In this document: positions 33,987-44,985 of the stretch, piece by piece | Layout: each line of letters opens with the position of its first letter | Position numbering within the stretch: the stretch's first letter is position 1 | Origin: Avena insularis | Taxonomy: Eukaryota; Streptophyta; Magnoliopsida; Poales; Poaceae | DNA length: 64,000 bases | Reading direction: 5' to 3' | Assembly (NCBI GenBank): GCA_023614405.1 | Contig: CM042686.1 | Coordinates: forward strand, 467,636,740-467,700,739 | Made by a program: the position numbers and the translations under genes | Notes under the pieces: model-generated | What the model was told of the DNA's origin: nothing | What the model saw: only the letters and a program-made list of their open reading frames with translations | The model's database searches: none

Positions 33987-34799
33987 TGTCGTGGTGGTAC
34001 GGCAGATGCCATGTATAGGCTAAAGGTGGGGACAAGATGCACTAGAGGAATCCAGGGAGGGATAGTGTGGTGATTCCACACACAGATGCTTTGTATTCTT
34101 CAAGCTAGAGCAGTTTACAAGTGCTCCTAGAGCTGTATGGGAAAGAGGAGGAAGAAGGAACTCTCTTACTCTCACCACTACTTTTCTCTCAGGAACCAAC
34201 TACCTAAATGCCAAATGGCCTAGCATCAACCCAGTAAAACTCAACCCTCTCTACAGATGCCCTAGCCCTCCTTATATAGGGGTGGCTAGGTCTCCAATTA
34301 GGGCATACGTGGAGGCATATTCCAGGGAATATGCCTCTTCCCAAAATAGTAAACCGACTGGATCACTTTTCCCCATCGTAAGCCATGCAGAGGCTACGTG
34401 AGCCTCTGCGGCGCCAGCATCATCCGACACAGGCAGCGTCACCCTTGTCGGCCACGCCTCGATGGTCCTAGCCTCTGTCCGCTTCGCTCACGCTCCAGCG
34501 TACAGTGACCTCCTTTTGACCAGCGAGATACCTTCCTTCTCTTGCAAGCCTGATATAACCCGGATCGTGCCTGGTTAATCTGGCCACACTAGTACCTGTA
34601 TACAACATACATAAATCCTGCTGGCATACGACATAAGTCGGCCGGGACCCATTTAGGTGGACACCCTCCGGTCCGGGTTAGTCCGTGATTCGGCCTGCCT
34701 TGAGGTGACACGGACAGCATTCGCTTTGACCTTGCCGTACCTCGGCTAACTCGGCCTTTATACCCCGGCGTGACCCTACCTGGGGGTATCCTCCCAACA
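33987..34799 (-). repeat. 5' LTR of the Tat Gypsy element (813 bp)
   Basis: It matches 11,323-12,137 with small differences, for example GTGGTACGG against GTGGTGTCACGG at one end. On the minus strand it starts TGTTGGGAGG and ends CACGACA. The minus-strand motif TATAAGGAGGG (about 34,268-34,278) is a candidate TATA region. It is followed on the plus side by the TSD AATTG (34,800-34,804). Confidence 0.93.
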
Positions 34800-35272
34800 A
34801 ATTGACAATGGTACCGAGTTCAAGAACAACACATTGAAAGGATTTCTTAATGATGAGGGAATAAAACATCAATATTCCGCTGCTTATACCCCTCAACAAA
34901 ATGGTGTGGCAGAGAGGAAGAACCAGACTCTTATTGATATTGCAAGGACTATGTTGGCGGAATTTAAATCTCCTAAATTTTTGGGCTGAAGCTATCTCCA
35001 CCGCATCCCATGCATCAAACCGTCTCTACCTCCGCAAAGAATTGATCAAGAATCCATATGAAATCTCTACTGGTAACAAGCCCAATGTTTCTTACTTTCG
35101 GGTGTTCGGTTGTAAGTGCATCTATCGCATTAAGGGTATTCGTTTGTCCAAGTTTGATTCCAAAGCATTAGAGGGTATTTTTGTTGCTTATGGTCTCGAA
35201 TCCCACACTTATAGAATCTATGACAAGCTCTCCGGAACCATCATAGAATCTTGTAGCGTGGTGTTTGAATAA
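34800..35272 (+). pseudogene. integrase core continuation of Copia B
   Basis: Coding sense of Copia B resumes directly after the Tat LTR with the second catalytic aspartate motif (DNGTEFKNN) and the third residue in QQNGVAERKNQT. A frameshift near 34,960 and the stop around 34,987 break it. The frame 34,901-35,272 carries the C-terminal integrase (NPYEISTGNKPNVSYFRVFG, RLSKFDSKALEGIFVAYGLE) and ends at TAA 35,270-35,272. Confidence 0.87.
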
Positions 35273-35323
35273 TATGATGGTCCCCAAGAGGGGCGTGTTG
35301 ATGTATGTGATGTAGATGATGAA

Positions 35324-36968
35324 ATGCCTCAGGATGCCATAGGAAGAATGGGTGCGGGTTTCATCCGCCCTGTTGAGGAACCCCTTATGGCGGATCAAGA
35401 AGAACTATGCTCTACTCAAGTGGAGCCCTCATCTTCACAACATCAACAAGCTCCTATCGAGGAGGACAATGACCCATGCCAAAGACAAGTGGTGGACCCT
35501 CAACCTACTGATCAAGAAGATACCTCTAGCCAGGAGTTACTTGAGTCTCCATTTGCCAGAATGTCCAGTGGTGCTAAGTCTATTACACAAGGAAGATCTA
35601 TAGAAACTGCCATTAGAGAAGCTCAATGCCTATCTAGAAGTATGCTTGATCAATACCAAGGTCAATCTTTTCCTCTTGTAGAAGAGAATAATTCCAATGA
35701 TGATCAAGGTCAAGTTAATGGTCAAGACGAGGACCAAAATGATCAAGTGATCCCCCCAAGAAACAACAAGGAGATCGAAACTCGTCACCAAGCTAGAATG
35801 GATAGAATATTGGAATTCAGAGACCACACTCTTGAGCATGTGGTAGGAGATCTAAGAAGAGGGATATCTACTCGAGCTCACCTGAAGAACTTTGGTGAGC
35901 ACCAAGCACACATTTCCATGGTGGAACCAAATAAAGTATGGGAAGCTCTTGAAGATTCGGATTGGTTGGATGCAATGCGCAAAGATCTCAACAACTTTGA
36001 GAGAAACAAAGTATGGAAGTTATTTGAAAATCCAAAAGATTGCCGCAATGTTATAGGCACCAAGTGGATTTTCAAAAACAAGCAAGATGAGCATGGAATT
36101 GTGGTGAGGAAAAAGGCAAGATTGGTTGCACAAGGGTTCTCTCAAATTGAAGGCATTGATTATGGAGAGACTTATGCACCCGTGGCTCGCCTTGAATCCA
36201 TCCGTATCCTTCTTGCTTATGCGGCACATCATAAATTTAAATTTAAACAAATGGATGTAGAAAGTGCATTTCTTAATGGTCCATTGCATGATTTGGTATA
36301 TGTGAAGCAACCCCCGGGGTTTGAGGATCCCAACTTTCCAAACCACGTCTACAAACTTGATAAGGCACTCTATGGGCTCAAACAAGCCCCACGCACGTGG
36401 TATGAGCACCTTAGAGAGTTGTTGTTAGATCGTGGGTTTGAGGTTGGAAAAATCGATCCCACTCTTTTTACTAAAAGGTCAATGGGGAACTTTTGTATGC
36501 CAAATATATGTAGATGATATTATCTTTGGCTTGTCTAACAAATCTTTTAATGATGAATTCTCAAAGCTTATGACTGACAGGTTCAGGGTGTCTATGATGG
36601 GAGAATTGATAGTATTTCTTGGTTTTGAGATCAAGCAAGTGAGAGGAGGAACATTCTTCAACCAAGCCAAGTATACTCAAGATATGCTCAAAAGATTCAA
36701 CATGAAAGATCTAAATGGAGCTCCCACTCCCATGGCAACAAAGACTCATCTTGAACTAAACCCAAATGGTAAAGATGTGGATCAAAAGGTATACCGGTCC
36801 ATGATTGGTTCTTTGCTTTACCTTTATGCATCTAGACCCGATATTGTGTTGAGTGTAGGAGTGTGTGCAAGATATCAAGCGGCTCCTAAAGAAAGCCATT
36901 TGATGGCGGTCAAGAGAATCCTTCGATATCTGGTTCATACCCCCAAACTATGGTATTTGGTATCCTAG
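35324..36968 (+). pseudogene. linker and reverse transcriptase of Copia B
   Basis: The first frame (35,324-36,517, 397 residues) begins with an acidic Gln/Glu/Asp-rich linker and enters RT (VWKLFENPKD, GTKWIFKNKQDEHG, KARLVAQGFSQIEGIDYGET, DVESAFLNG, LKQAPRTWY). A one-base shift near 36,480 passes coding sense to 36,432-36,968, which holds the catalytic IYVDDIIFG and the downstream SRPDIVLSVGVCARYQA. The RT motifs are complete across the two frames. It ends at a stop, 36,966-36,968, in the RNase H linker. Confidence 0.9.
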
Positions 36969-37459
36969 GGGCTCAACTTTCTCTCTTTGTGGATACACGG
37001 ACGGATTGGGCTGGTGACAAGGATTATAGGAAATCAACCTCCGGGGCTTGCCAATTCCTTAGGAGATCCTTGGTGTGTTGGTCTTCTAAGAAGTAAAATT
37101 GTATATCTCTCTCCACCGTCGAAGCCGAGTATGTGGCTACTGCTAGTGCTTGTACTCAATTGCTATGGATGAGGCAAATATTAAAGGAATACGATGTCCA
37201 TTGTCACAAAGTGCCTCTTCTGTGTGACAATGAAAGTGCTATCAAGATTGCCTATAACCCAGTGGATCATACAAGAATAAAGCATATTGAGATTCGTCAT
37301 CACTTCATTGGAGATCATGTTGCTCGAGGTGATATTGTGCTATCCTATGTGTCAACCAAAGACCAACTTGCCGACATTTTCATGAAGCCACTTGATGAAG
37401 CAAGGTTTTGTTATTTGAGGAATGAACTAAATATCATAGATTCTAGGAGCTTGACTTGA
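36969..37459 (+). pseudogene. RNase H of Copia B
   Basis: RNase H sequence is spread over two frames. In 36,969-37,140 the sense text (LCGYTDGLGW-like, with DRKSTSGACQ-like residues) is shifted between frames. 37,133-37,459 encodes TASACTQLLWMRQIL, LCDNESAIKIAYNPV, KHIEIRHHFI and DQLADIFMKPLDEARF, ending at TGA 37,457-37,459. This is the natural end of pol. At least two indels damage the domain. Confidence 0.85.
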
Positions 37460-38123
37460 TTACCTTGCATACTGACCTATGTCTTGACTCATGTTTGGTG
37501 TAGGTGTGGGCATGGATATAGGGGAAGTGTGGTCCTAATACATTGGACTAGCCCTCCCCCATAATGACAACATTAAGAATTTCAATCCTCTTAATATCAT
37601 TTAGTGATATGTGAGCTTCATTGATGATTAGTGGCTATGAACCCAAGGATAATTCTTCGTGGTGTCATGCCACAAACTCTTACATGGTGGCCTCGGCCAC
37701 CATCCTCTTCTCATTGAATGGTTGGTTCTTACTTCATGTTTATTTAGCGTGTTAATGAATAGTTGATTGGATTTCTGTGGTTTCCTTGATTCTTCAAAGT
37801 TGGTCATCTTAACCCAAGCTTATTCCTTGTCCTACACACACTCTCTCTCTCTCTCATATATGTCCTCATACACAAAACCTGGAGTTTTTGGTCGAGGAGG
37901 ACCGGAGTCTCCGGTCTGGACGGTTTCGGGCCACATAGAGGGAGGACAGGCTGAACTGAAACAGTCAGTTTCATTCATCCACCCCCGTTCTCTCCTCACT
38001 ACCCCGTCGCCTCCTCCCCCAAATCTCCTCCTCGGAGGCCAAAAAGCCTCCGGGATCCGCCGTGCCGCCGGCCAACCTTATCCCCTTCACCATTGGGTGA
38101 TTCCCAACGGTAGAATCAATCCC
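37460..38123 (+). other. non-coding spacer between pol and env-like ORF of Copia B
   Basis: This stretch has a short CT microsatellite (about 37,842-37,855), one CCGGAGTCTCCGG motif at 37,909 and a C/T-rich tract before the next ATG. The 140-residue frame 37,767-38,189 is Pro/Ser-rich and has no family resemblance, so I treat it as chance. Confidence 0.6.
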
Positions 38124-38443
38124 ATGGATAGATCTGGTACCTCTCCTCCTCATTTCTCTCCTAGGGTTCATCCCTTGCTTTGTTTTTGAGGATTGGTACT
38201 ATTTTTGCCCATGGGAATCTCTTGTTTGCGTGCACACGAGTACTTTAACCTTGTTGCCTTGCCCGATCTGTTGGATTCAACCCTACTGGAGTCTCCCTGT
38301 TCTTCCCCCGAGTCTCCTGACCGGAGACTCCGGCGTGGACCAAGGAGACTCCGGTGTGGGATGGATCAGACAGATCTTGCAATGCCTCAAGGGTCATGTG
38401 CTGCCTCCTTGGGACATATATACTTACCTCCATGCTATCTCCC

Positions 38444-41400
38444 TGTAACACCCCAAAACTTATAATCAAGTTTATCAAGTGCTAATCACCCAATTTAGGG
38501 TTAACAAAAACTTTTATTAAGAAAATGAATATGAATGCATGTGTGTTTGCATTAGTATAGAATTGACTTTATATGCCATGCTTGATTGTTCTAAATGATG
38601 TGAAATGGTTTAAGGATGATTGCTACATCATCTAGACCATTTACAAACAAAATCAAAAGAAAAAGAAATCAAATAAGAATAAAGAAAGCAAATGGTCATT
38701 GTGACAAAAGTTAACCACTAGGCCACTTTGAGTGTTCCTAGAAGAGAAATCCTAACAGAAACATTTCTAATTCTTTTCACTGCTTGCTAGACCAAGTAAA
38801 AGTGTATCAAGGCCCACTTTACAAACTTGCAAAAACATCTAGCAAATTAATTTAATGTACATTTGAAAATTGAATCTAGTTCATATCTTAAGATCACACT
38901 TTTTCAAAAACCTACCAAAACAATTCCCCTTGACCTCTCCAAGCAAACATAGAATCTCAAGCTTAATCAAAGTTCACTCCAAAAATTTGAATCAAAAATT
39001 CCAAACTTTGTTTCATGCGGCCATTAACACAAACACCTTGTCTGCACTAATTAAACCCCTGGCCTAACTTCACTATTGTGCATAGTAAACCTCGACCATT
39101 TGGTCCCCTCTGGACTCTCTGGTCTCCCCTGAGTCTAACCAGCACCCAGACAAGCCCCCCCTTTGCTGTTGAGCACAGTGGAGCGCCGACCGAATTTGGT
39201 CATCACCGACCGACCATGGCCAGCTCACAACAGACCGCCCCGCGCCCATCCAGGATGTCCAGGAGGTGCACCACACCCTGCCGCCACCCCCTGTCTAGGC
39301 CACCACCCCAGCCGAGCCATGGACCACCCTAGCTACACCACGCCCCGCCTCTCTGCGCCATGCCGAGAGCACGCCAGTGTGCCACGCCTGACCAGCTCGC
39401 CCAGCTCACGCCTTGACTCTCACCCAGCTGACCTGGCAAAGTCGTGACGCCGTCGCCGTCATAACACCTGCGCCCCACTTTAACGCCGCACGCGTCCGAC
39501 CAACATAGCCTGCCCTGTGCTGCGCCATTACTTCTGTGATGATCGCCAGGGAACACTGCACCATCCACTTACCCAAATGACGCCGACAGTAGTAACGCCA
39601 CCGCCGAAGCTTCCAGACCGCCTTTGCCCTCGCCGTGCTATAAAAGGAGGCCACCCCTGCCTGCATTCTCCGCACCACTCCACTCCCCACTCCTCATAGA
39701 CACTCCCACACTTCTCCCCGGATCAAGGCGAGCACCACCGCGCCGGAATTTCACCGGAGTACGCTGCTGCTGGACGAGAAGGGTGTCGTTAATTCCGACC
39801 ACCCCAAGCCCTACCGTGACCACGCCTCGCCTCGCCGTCGTCTACCACGCCATTTGCCCCTGTCACCGACCCTAGCTGGATCCCAGGTGAGCCCCGCGAG
39901 ACCCCCACCGCCGTGCTAGGTTAATTTCTCGCAGGAGTTGTTCGTCGTCGACGATGACGCTCGGTCGTTAGATTAGAATTTGATTGCATGGTCTATATTT
40001 GCCGATACCGTTTCGCATTAGAACAGTCGCTGACTGGTGGACCCCGCTTGTCAACAGCCTGTTGCGCTGTGCAGTGCAGCAAGGCCGGCCCGTTTAGCTT
40101 TCCCGCTCAGGCCTGGAAATTCAAATAATCATATTTCCTTTTTAGTTGAAATCCTATTCTGTCCACATATTCAAAAATCAATTCAAAGAGTTTCACTTAA
40201 CCAAATTGCATGATTCAAATTTTGCTAGAAAGGTAATTAAAATATATATCCAAATCCGTTGGATTTAAATCAATTGGAGTTAGAGATATTCTATAGCAAA
40301 AGTAATAAGACAGAGACTTTTGCAACTTCAAACATTTGTCAAAAATCAACCATAATAGCTTTTGAGTTTATTCCAACTCTCAAAAATCACATTTGATAAT
40401 ATCTATCTGAATATGTAAAAAGATCTAGGTTTGCATGCAGTGACTTTGGACTAGTACCAAAATAATGCTATATAGGCATTTCTAGTCACTTTAACTCATT
40501 TAAATAGTAATCTTAAACTTTATAAATTGTGACCAACCCTTTAAATCACATTCCCATGTATTAGAATATGTGGTGATGACATGTGTCCACATGATCCCAT
40601 ATTTTAATTGGAGAATATTAAATCTTAATTAATTTCAATGAGTAGAAATTACTTTTATCAATTAAGATAAATAAAACTAGTCATTATTGCATGTGATGAT
40701 TGTGATGATGCTAGATCATCAAGTGTGAGCCTTAGTATGCTAAATAGACTTAGTTAAGTATTGTTTGGTGATTTTGTACCCCATATTCATTTATAGACGA
40801 TAGTACCGACCAAGGATACGAGGAGGAGGAGTACTACCAAGAAGAAAAAGAAGAAAACTTCAACCACTGCACTACTCAAGGCAAGCTAACACTTGCAAGT
40901 TTCTTAACTATGCAAGCTAGAACTGTGCAAGTTAACACTTTCCCACTTTATAACTTAAGCAAGATGCATTAGGCATGCTTTGGTTATAAAACTTTTATTA
41001 TGCAAATCCCAAGTTTTACTTGCAAGCTTTCCTCTTTTACTTTACCAAACTTATTACTTTTAGTTAATACTTTGTGAGTATTGGAAAGTAGTATAGATAG
41101 CATAAAGAGTATAAAACTAGGCCTATACTAGATGTCATTCTATGGCATGAGATTGAGATTAGCATCCCTCATTAGTGAACACTCTTAACTTAGTCGCTAG
41201 TGCTAAGCATAAAACTTGATCACTTTAGATGGGAATACTTGGTGAAAATGATTATGAAAACCTTGGAATGATGAGTCATTCTATTGAAATGTTTTGACAT
41301 GTGTTGATAAGCACAAATGGATTTGATGATGAAAATGTTGAGCCATGAGCCTTAGCCCTTTTATAAAAACTGATGGTTGGGTTCGGATGCCATACCATTC

Positions 41401-42337
41401 CAATTTTACCGTACAACCACAATACCTGAATTGGGTAAGGCTTAGCCGGAAGTTTATATGCATTAGTATGGGTTCCCTCGCGGAAGAGGTTTGAGATGAC
41501 CCTACCTCTTGATGATGTCCACCTATGTAGTGCCCAGGATGGCAGATGGCCATGGCTGGGAGGCCAAGCTCATAGGGGAGGTGCCTATACTAGAGTGTGT
41601 ATTTGAAAGGTTATGATTGATTATCCGCATACTAAGTATGATGATTTAGGGTTATCCCTGACGGATGTATCAAATTTTGTGCTGAAAGTGTACCACCTCT
41701 GCAGAGTGTCAAACTATCCGAATAGCTGTGTCCGTGGTCATGGACAGTTGGAGTGGCCATACTGTTCCGTCGTCAGATGTTTTCAAAATGACTTGTGAAG
41801 TGAACTATGATTTTGACTTGACCACAACAGGGTTGTGAGTATGAAAACTAGGTTCCCAACTTAAATTGATTTAGAACATTTACTTAATTTTCTTTACTTC
41901 TGAACTCAGTTTAGATAAATTTGGCTTTTTGCAAATAAACTTAGAGCTTAGGATTCCTACTATAACTACCTTACGTGTTAGTGATAGTTTGCGAGTACTT
42001 AAAGAGTACTCATGGCTTCTTCCCTGGCTATTCCCGTGGTGCGAGGAGGACTATCAGGAAGATGGACAGCAGGATAGCTACGACAACTAGGATCATCTCC
42101 CATCGGCAGCATTGCCTGTGACACTGAAGATGGAGCCCGCTACTATGCTTATTATTCTGTTGCGTGTTTGTATTAAGACTGGATCATGAGATCCTTTATT
42201 TGTGTAAGACCTTATTATGGTTTGTAATGGATGATGTACTGTGATATCCAATCTGTTATGTCTCGCAAAAATGGTTATCTTGGGATTGCGATGTATGGCA
42301 TAACAGGCATCTGGGATTAAAAATCCAGGTGTTGACA
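38444..42337 (+). mobile_element. solo LTR (3,894 bp) of a Gypsy-type element with perfect TSD
   Basis: The element starts TGTAACACCCC and ends GTGTTGACA, and is flanked by CTCCC at 38,439-38,443 and at 42,338-42,342. There is no PBS, PPT or second LTR, so it is a single LTR left by recombination. Its ends are partly inverted-complementary (TGT...ACAC against GTGT...ACA). A TATAAAAGG box at 39,639 is preceded by a GC-rich 600-bp region. Internal strings such as ACCTCTGCAGAGTGTCAAAC and the TTTGCGAGTACTT/GAGTACTCA region recur in the LTR fragments at 43.2 and 63.8 kb. Orientation is taken from the TATA box and the end-region similarity. Open frames near 39.1-39.9 kb are GC-driven. Confidence 0.85.
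39639..39647 (+). promoter_or_regulatory. TATA box of the solo LTR
   Basis: TATAAAAGG is a near-perfect plant TATA box and sits at about one third of the LTR. A C-rich leader (CCACCCCTGCCTGCATTC) follows. Confidence 0.6.
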
Positions 42338-43202
42338 CTCCCTCGCTGTTGTTCTCAGGTTCTGGCTCTCGTCGTCCTCCTCGCACCAAGGCCAAGTTTA
42401 AGAGAGCAGATCCTCGCTATGATGAGTCTAAGGGTCAGTATATTTTGCCCCCGTCCAACCGAAGACAGCAGGCCCGTGATGCAGCCTATAAGAGAACCGT
42501 GCCAAGAGGGCAAAGTACGACAACCTTTAGTCTTTGGCCCACATGTCAAAGAAGGAGTACCGTGAGCTGCGCAAGACTACTTTCTATGCCTTACCTCGCA
42601 CCAGCGAGAACCCATGCTATTGGAGGAAGGAGCAAGCTGTCTTCATGAAAGACATTTACAGCATGCTCAAGAGATCACCTGTGTGCCCCCAGAAGTACTT
42701 GAGTGTTGAGCAGATGAGGAAGAGCCCCTACTTCTCTAATGCACTGTGGATTAGTGAGAAGTTAGGGCTGTTCAACTTGATGGAGCTCCGTGAAGACTAC
42801 AACATCACCCTTGTGCAGCAGTTTTACGCCACCATTGTGTTTGGGACTGACCAAGCCAGGACTATGACTTGGATGACTGGAAACCACCGCTGCTCTGCAA
42901 CTTTCTATGACTTTGTTGAGGCCATATTTGAGACCTTACATGGTGTGTCCACCCATGTTGGGGTACGCATGCACTCAGCAGCTCTTGGGGTGAACAAGAA
43001 CAAGCTTGCCCCTTTGTATAGCAGCGAGGGTGTTGTGGGCGGGTCCAAGGGACTCAAGCCTCTCTATAATCTGATGTTTAGGATCTTCCGCCAAACCATT
43101 TCCCCTAGTGCTGGAAATGATGATGCCATCAGATGTGGTTTGGTCAACTTGTTGTATCATACCCATAGGATTTACATGGCTGGCCTCGAGGCAGATGCAG
43201 AT

Positions 43203-43575
43203 TGTGGGGCCCCCAGATTAATCCTCCGAGAATCCCTGTTATGCATACACCACGATCCCATGATCAGTTATTCGTGGCACATAACCGACAAGTATCAAAG
43301 TAAACATCCATTACTTAAGCGGATACATGTCATACCTTACATGCCATTATGGCTACATCAATAATCATCAGCGGAACTTCATCAAGCGTAGAGCCCAAGC
43401 CATGCCTTAACCTACAGGCAACGGACAGGGAGAACGTCCTAGCTCGCATAGCCGTCAACTTCATCCTCTTCTTGATATCTTACCAAGTTAATAGCCAGGG
43501 ACAATGCCAGTGAGTACTTTGAATGTACTCGCAAACCACCCTAAGATAATAACAATAAGAGGATATGCAATATAG
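43203..43575 (-). repeat. truncated Gypsy LTR fragment, minus orientation
   Basis: The env-like ORF ends abruptly at TGTGGGGCCCCCAGATTAAT. Read on the minus strand the piece ends GGGGGCCCCACA and contains GGTGGTTTGCGAGTACATTC and CACTGGCATTGTCCCTGG, paralleling 41,985-42,060 of the solo LTR. It is therefore the 3' part of a related LTR in reverse orientation. Its left half is missing; the inner border around 43,575 is approximate. Confidence 0.6.
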
Positions 43576-44087
43576 CTGTGGTAGTAGGAGGGCTCCATGA
43601 GGGGCCTGTTCGTCTGCGGTACCAAAGTTCGGAGGCCAGCGCATGGCGGTACCTAAGTTGCCTGAAATTTCCGCGTTTCGAAATGTTGGGCCGCCAACTA
43701 CTGAGAGGGGCCATTTCAAGGAAAACTCATCTCACCCCTGCCAAATTCAAACATTCCGTTCAACTACCCCGTGAAGTAGACTGTCGGGACCCTCATGTCG
43801 ATCATCTATCCGTGACGCGAGCGCCAACGTGGCAACCTCTTAGGCAAATCGAGTAGATAAGTGGATTGGATGCGTTGACCAATTTCACAAATCCATTCCC
43901 ACCTTTCCCCTAGCACCGGAGGCATCGGAATCCACCCTCCAGGCAGGACGATCCCTTCGGACATTTGACTTCCGGCGCCAAGTTGCTGCGCCCAGTCGCT
44001 GATCCCGAGCTCCAATGGCGCATGTCATAGCCTCCGTTGCGAGGCTCTAGCCCGCCTCCACCGCCGACGAGCCGAGCAGCTCAGAGG
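43576..44087. other. 5' flank of the 44,088 gene; nothing else recognised
   Basis: The stretch changes from LTR-like to unique sequence. It ends in a GC-rich leader (CCGCCTCCACCGCCGACGAG) just before an ATG. I see no clear TATA box and no transposon ends. Confidence 0.4.
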
Positions 44088-44985
44088 ATGGCAGATGCTA
44101 CTACCAAGGAAGAAGAAGTTCTGGCTACAAGCGGGTGAGCGACCCTTCTCTTTGCTATTTGCACTAATTATAATCATGCTAGTCTATCGAACCTCAAATT
44201 GTTTGTTAGCCCAACGCTGACAAACATATTTTTTCCATAGTTTTCTGTCAAGTGGGATCTCCGTGGACCCCCCCTTACCTGGTTACGGTAGTCCTCTACA
44301 GGTATGACTCTAAGGGCAAGTAGTATGGACACCATTGTATCACGATGGAAGAAGCACCTGCGCAGATCTGCACTATATCTGGTATGGTTGCTGCTCTGTG
44401 TAATCATGATGAATTATGGCCGAAGCAGACTGCAAAGTTCAGCTTCATGGATGAACGTGGCATCATGGTTCCTCTAACGTGTGACAGTCAGCTAATTGGG
44501 TTGATGAAAAGGTATGCTTCGGCTGCCATGTTTGAGCTGAAATGTGATGTACTGGATGTGGAAACTGCTGCAACTAGGAGTCGCCCTTCTATTCTTGGAT
44601 AGGGTGGTTGCTCGAACCCAATTAGCTCCTGGTAAGCAAAGGTCTCTTAGGGTTCGCATGTTTGTGCTGAATTGTAGTTTTTGTTTTATTTACTCTGTAG
44701 ATATTGGGCAATTATGCAACAGTCTTGTTTCTTTGACAGGAAGCACCGCAACATTAGAAGCATGAGTGTCGGGTCAGTCATTTTGCTGCCCGAAGAAATT
44801 AAAAACGAGTGGAAATATGATGTTGGACACGATTCTGGTGCCCATTGTCCCGGTGATGCAGAGTACGTGAAGCTAAGAAAATTGGCACCGAGGAAGAGGA
44901 AGAAGGCAGGAAATGAAGAAGCCAGTGGACGTGAAGGCTTGGCACCCAGGCTGCGGAAGAAGGTTGCTGGCAATGAAGATGCATA
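44088..44985 (+). pseudogene. unrecognised spliced gene remnant
   Basis: The ATG at 44,088 begins MADATTKEEEVLATSG. The exon ends at a GTGAGC donor (44,135) and continues in phase after the acceptor CTCTACAG at 44,302 (YDSKGK, then TAG at 44,321-44,323). The open part 44,345-44,602 holds ICTISGMVAALCNHDELWPK and KFSFMDERGIMVPLTCDSQL. A GTAAGC donor near 44,632 and an acceptor CTCTGTAG near 44,700 lead to a last exon with SVGSVILLPEEIKNEWKYDV and a Lys/Arg-rich tail (PRKRKKAGNEE), ending at TAG 44,983-44,985. Stops in exon 2 and a broken phase to exon 3 argue for a pseudogene. The middle domain is weakly reminiscent of PB1-like N-termini of MuDR transposases, but I do not recognise the family. 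Confidence 0.55.

Larger units (their letters stand above)
11323..34799 (-). mobile_element. Tat-type Ty3/Gypsy element with antisense spliced ORF, minus orientation, complete but split by Copia A2
   Basis: The element has two LTRs of about 815 bp (11,323-12,137 and 33,987-34,799), a PBS next to the right LTR, and gag, protease, RT, RNase H, a second RNase H and integrase, all on the minus strand. The dual RNase H and a long region between pol and the 3' LTR (left) point to the Tat lineage. Removing Copia A2 leaves about 14.9 kb. That long region carries an antisense multi-exon gene and a 59-bp tandem repeat. The LTRs differ by scattered substitutions and small indels, so the insertion is not recent. 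Stops in gag and RT make it non-autonomous now. Confidence 0.93.
6703..43202 (+). mobile_element. Copia B: SIRE/Maximus-type Ty1-copia element, interrupted by nested insertions, 3' end missing
   Basis: This is a large Ty1-copia element with a 1.2-kb LTR, a PBS, a gag with intact zinc knuckle followed by a coiled-coil tail, pol in Copia order, a long untranslated spacer and a downstream env-like ORF. That gag tail and env-like ORF are typical of the SIRE/Maximus lineage. Its integrase is split at 11,317/34,805 by the Tat Gypsy element, and its env-like intron is split at 38,443/42,343 by a solo LTR. Coding sense continues across both junctions, which proves continuity. It stops at 43,202 where an unrelated LTR fragment begins; no 3' LTR is visible. 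TSD candidate upstream: cccaa at 6,698-6,702. Confidence 0.85.
38124..43202 (+). pseudogene. spliced env-like / extra ORF of Copia B (solo LTR in its intron)
   Basis: Exon 1 is short: ATG at 38,124 to 38,136 (MDRS plus one base), then a GTACCT donor. The acceptor TTCTCAG ends at 42,358 and exon 2 begins at 42,359, restoring phase (GSGSRRPPRTKAKFKRADPR). Exon 2 encodes a plant-transposon-type protein of the Transposase_32 kind, with KKEYRELRKTTFYALPR and ITLVQQFYATIVFG. A frameshift near 42,515 and a TAG soon after (probably a former Trp codon) damage it, and it is cut at 43,202 by an LTR fragment. Without the 3,894-bp solo LTR and one TSD the intron would be 323 bp. SIRE/Maximus elements carry an ORF here; its role is unproven. 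Confidence 0.68.

Noticed and set aside
37767..38189. 140-residue ORF as the env-like protein
   Set aside because: Its frame differs from that of the ATG at 38,124 which splices to exon 2, and it has no domain.
39078..39875. Pro/Thr-rich ORFs as a host gene
   Set aside because: They lie inside the solo LTR with a TSD on both sides and have GC-driven open frames with no family resemblance.
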